Positions 40,952-42,185 of a DNA stretch of 42,185 bases are shown here, one piece after another. The position numbers were made by a program, and so were the translations under genes. This stretch comes from Syntrophorhabdaceae bacterium (GTDB taxonomy: Bacteria; Desulfobacterota; Syntrophorhabdia; Syntrophorhabdales; Syntrophorhabdaceae). The notes below the pieces were generated by a model, which ran no database searches, was not told the origin of the DNA, and saw only the letters and a program-made list of their open reading frames with translations. How positions within the stretch are numbered: position 1 is the stretch's first letter; every line of letters begins with the position of its first letter. The stretch is taken from contig DASXUJ010000080.1 in assembly GCA_036504895.1 (NCBI GenBank), positions 1 to 42,185 of the forward strand, in the 5' to 3' direction.

Positions 40952-40980
40952 TTTATAACATATTAAGCCGTTCTATTCAA
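40952..40980 (-). promoter_or_regulatory. Predicted leaderless promoter of the tatD-serS run
   Basis: Minus-strand TTGAAT (40975-40980), 17-base spacer, TATAAA (40952-40957), then 6 bases to ATG 40945. The -10 matches at 5 of 6 positions. Confidence 0.6.
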
Positions 40981-41300
40981 TGCGATCCGCGTCTGATCGG
41001 CCCCTTTTATGCGACATATTCCCCCATCACGCCTGGATGAAATATACCCTTGCCGTAAGAAACCGAGGAGGTGATGATGCCTGTTTAAAGCGCGAAAACG
41101 GGGTAGGGCAGGCGATCGGGAGATTCACAGGGCGAAAGGAAGGAGGCAGGCAGATCTCCACTTCGATCTGCCTGCCTCGAATATGTACCGCATCATTCCG
41201 GCCGCGCCCGGGGCACCTCGTCCTTGTTCGGCGGCTCATCTCAAGAGCAGCCGCGGACCGATAAGAATATGTTGCTTTCTTCTGCGCCGGGACCGGGGAT
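40981..41300. other. Intergenic region between tatD and the bactofilin genes
   Basis: About 320 bases with no credible gene. It holds a perfect 14-base inverted repeat, gaggcaggcagatc (41143-41156) / gatctgcctgcctc (41165-41178), with an 8-base loop, 122 bases after the bactofilin stop. It also holds a plus-strand gaggaggtg (41065-41073) that runs into ATG-ATG-CCT-GTT-TAA, too short to be a normal gene. Confidence 0.55.
41143..41178. repeat. Perfect 14-bp inverted repeat
   Basis: Arms at 41143-41156 and 41165-41178, loop of 8 bases. No T-run follows on either strand. It may stabilise or end the bactofilin transcript, or be a protein-binding site. Confidence 0.6.
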
Positions 41301-41681
41301 CTATACCTCGGGCTGGGGCGTGCCGGTCCTCTGCATGATACAAGAGCCGTTAAAGAGCGAACCGCTTTCAAGCACGATATTGGGCGTGGTGATATTGCCG
41401 GTATGAACCGCCGTCTCTTTAAGTATTACCTGCTCAGAGGCAGTGACGTCGCCCTTTATGTCTCCATGGGAAATCAGATTCTTCGTAGTGATGGTGGCGG
41501 TGACTCTCGCGGTGGGTCCGACAATCAAAAGTCCTTCCGAGATGATTTCCCCCTCGAATATGCCCTTAATCATGAGGGAGCTTTTGAACTTCATGGTACC
41601 TTTAATTTCCAGATCATCGGCTAATACCGTGGTGACGTTCTCTTCTCCGAGGCCCGTGGGGGTGGATGCAATATTTACCAT
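41301..41681 (-). CDS. Bactofilin, copy 2
   Basis: A 126-residue bactofilin, a cytoskeletal protein that forms right-handed beta-helix filaments used in cell shape or polar organisation. The core (about 18-115) is a regular run of beta turns: DLEIKGTMKFKSSLMIKGIF, EGEIISEGLLIVGPTARVTA, GDIKGDVTASEQVILKETAV and so on. Short disordered N- and C-tails flank it, as is normal. ATG follows aaaggag. It lies 43 bases after a close paralogue and both should be expressed together. Confidence 0.92.
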   Translation of the reverse strand: MVNIASTPTGLGEENVTTVLADDLEIKGTMKFKSSLMIKGIFEGEIISEGLLIVGPTARVTATITTKNLISHGDIKGDVTASEQVILKETAVHTGNITTPNIVLESGSLFNGSCIMQRTGTPQPEV

Positions 41682-41724
41682 TTTATGCTCCTTTCTTTTT
41701 ATTTATAAGATAGTCTCAAGCCGC

Positions 41725-42099
41725 TCATGTCAGGGTGATGTCTTTGGCTTTCATCATACAGGAACCGTTGAAAACCGATCCATGCTCCAGGACGATATTA
41801 CGCGTAGTAATATTGCCTGTATGCATTGCGCTGTCCTTCAGTACAACCTGCTCCGATGCGGTGACGTCGCCTTCAATCTCTCCATAAGAGATCAGGTTTT
41901 TTGTGGTAATGGTGGCGGCGACTTTCGCGGTGGGCCCAACGATCAACTGCCCTTCCGATATAATCTCTCCCTCAAAGACCCCTTTGATCATCAGAGAGCT
42001 TTCGAACTTCATGACGCCCTTAATCTCCAGATCATCGGCAAGCACGGTGGTGACTGTTTCTCCACTTCCTCCGGGAGCAGTGGGGGTGATATTTGCCAT
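41725..42099 (-). CDS. Bactofilin, copy 1
   Basis: A 124-residue bactofilin paralogous to the following gene, with DLEIKGVMKFESSLMIKGVF, EGEIISEGQLIVGPTAKVAA and GEIEGDVTASEQVVLKDSAM. The two differ chiefly in the tails and in scattered turn residues. The frame is open further upstream, but I chose ATG 42099 because a near-perfect aaaggaggt lies 4-5 bases before it. A TATAAC at 42124-42129 may be the -10 of its promoter, but the -35 match is weak. Confidence 0.92.
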   Translation of the reverse strand: MANITPTAPGGSGETVTTVLADDLEIKGVMKFESSLMIKGVFEGEIISEGQLIVGPTAKVAATITTKNLISYGEIEGDVTASEQVVLKDSAMHTGNITTRNIVLEHGSVFNGSCMMKAKDITLT

Positions 42100-42162
42100 C
42101 TTGACCTCCTTTGTGATGAATTGGTTATACTTCAACAGCAATCAGTAAAAACGTTATTCGGC

Positions 42163-42180
42163 CCTGCCGAAAAAGGCAGG
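42163..42180. terminator. Short hairpin at the right edge
   Basis: cctgcc-gaaaaa-ggcagg (42163-42180) near the window end. It may end a transcript that enters from outside; there is no T-run inside the window. Confidence 0.35.
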
Positions 42181-42185
42181 TCCGG

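Noticed and set aside
41065-41088. gaggaggtg followed by a five-codon reading frame (MMPV stop, or one codon more from GTG), or a piece of 16S rRNA
   Set aside because: The match to the anti-Shine-Dalgarno complement is short and in the wrong sense for an rRNA remnant, and the frame is too short to call a gene.
1-42185. CRISPR arrays, tRNA or rRNA genes, insertion sequences, prophage
   Set aside because: No regular direct repeats, cloverleaf-like sequences, transposase motifs or phage genes were seen on either strand.

Overview
The window looks like a chromosomal segment of a Gram-negative, strictly anaerobic bacterium of medium GC content. The anaerobe signs are a ferredoxin-linked 2-oxoacid oxidoreductase with a HoxEFU-like diaphorase and several small 4Fe-4S ferredoxins. 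The Gram-negative signs are SecDF, TatA, a lipoprotein MltD, RodZ, bactofilins and sigma-70-type promoters. A Desulfobacterota (old deltaproteobacterial) origin, perhaps a syntrophic aromatic degrader of the Syntrophorhabdus kind, would fit, but that is an inference from gene content only. Nearly all genes are housekeeping and packed in short operons with ATGA or TGATG overlaps. No insertion sequence, prophage, CRISPR array, tRNA or rRNA was seen.

Layout. 1-8456: the 3' end of a livF-type ABC ATPase, class I fructose-1,6-bisphosphatase, a secreted amino-acid-binding protein, an acetolactate decarboxylase with a ribbon-helix-helix front end, a NUDIX hydrolase, a cobalamin nucleotide-loop operon on the minus strand (cobU-cobS-cobC), an exported O-methyltransferase-like protein, uppP, a PaaI-type thioesterase and an endonuclease III relative. 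8496-9933: purM and a GYD-domain protein (minus). 10317-17313: the redox block, with porD, porA and porB, then a second porB behind its own promoter and a roughly 390-nt leader, then NuoE-, NuoF- and HoxU-like diaphorase subunits. No gamma subunit is present. 17532-23859: rodZ, a small transaldolase, folK and tatA, def-fmt, mltD and a GNAT acetyltransferase.

24011-30773: a minus-strand pyrimidine operon (an unlisted 59-residue ferredoxin, pyrR, pyrB, pyrC), divergent ruvCAB, and a five-domain S1 protein. 31101-35367: FKBP isomerase, a monocluster ferredoxin, a PNPOx-like flavin protein and secDF. 35446-37758: a 770-residue protein of unknown role with an HD-type N-terminus, a P-loop NTPase core, a winged helix and HEAT-like repeats. 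This is the best candidate for an undescribed signalling or conflict protein. 37742-42099: a minus-strand operon tatD - isochorismatase-like hydrolase - GerMN protein - serS, and two tandem bactofilins.

Two themes stand out. First, the Por/diaphorase block would let 2-oxoacid oxidation be coupled to NAD(H), either directly or through ferredoxin. Second, def, tatA, purM, tatD and the ferredoxin-pyrRBC operon each have a promoter-like -35/-10 pair placed so that transcription should begin at or within a few bases of the start codon. This suggests that leaderless mRNAs may be common in this organism.
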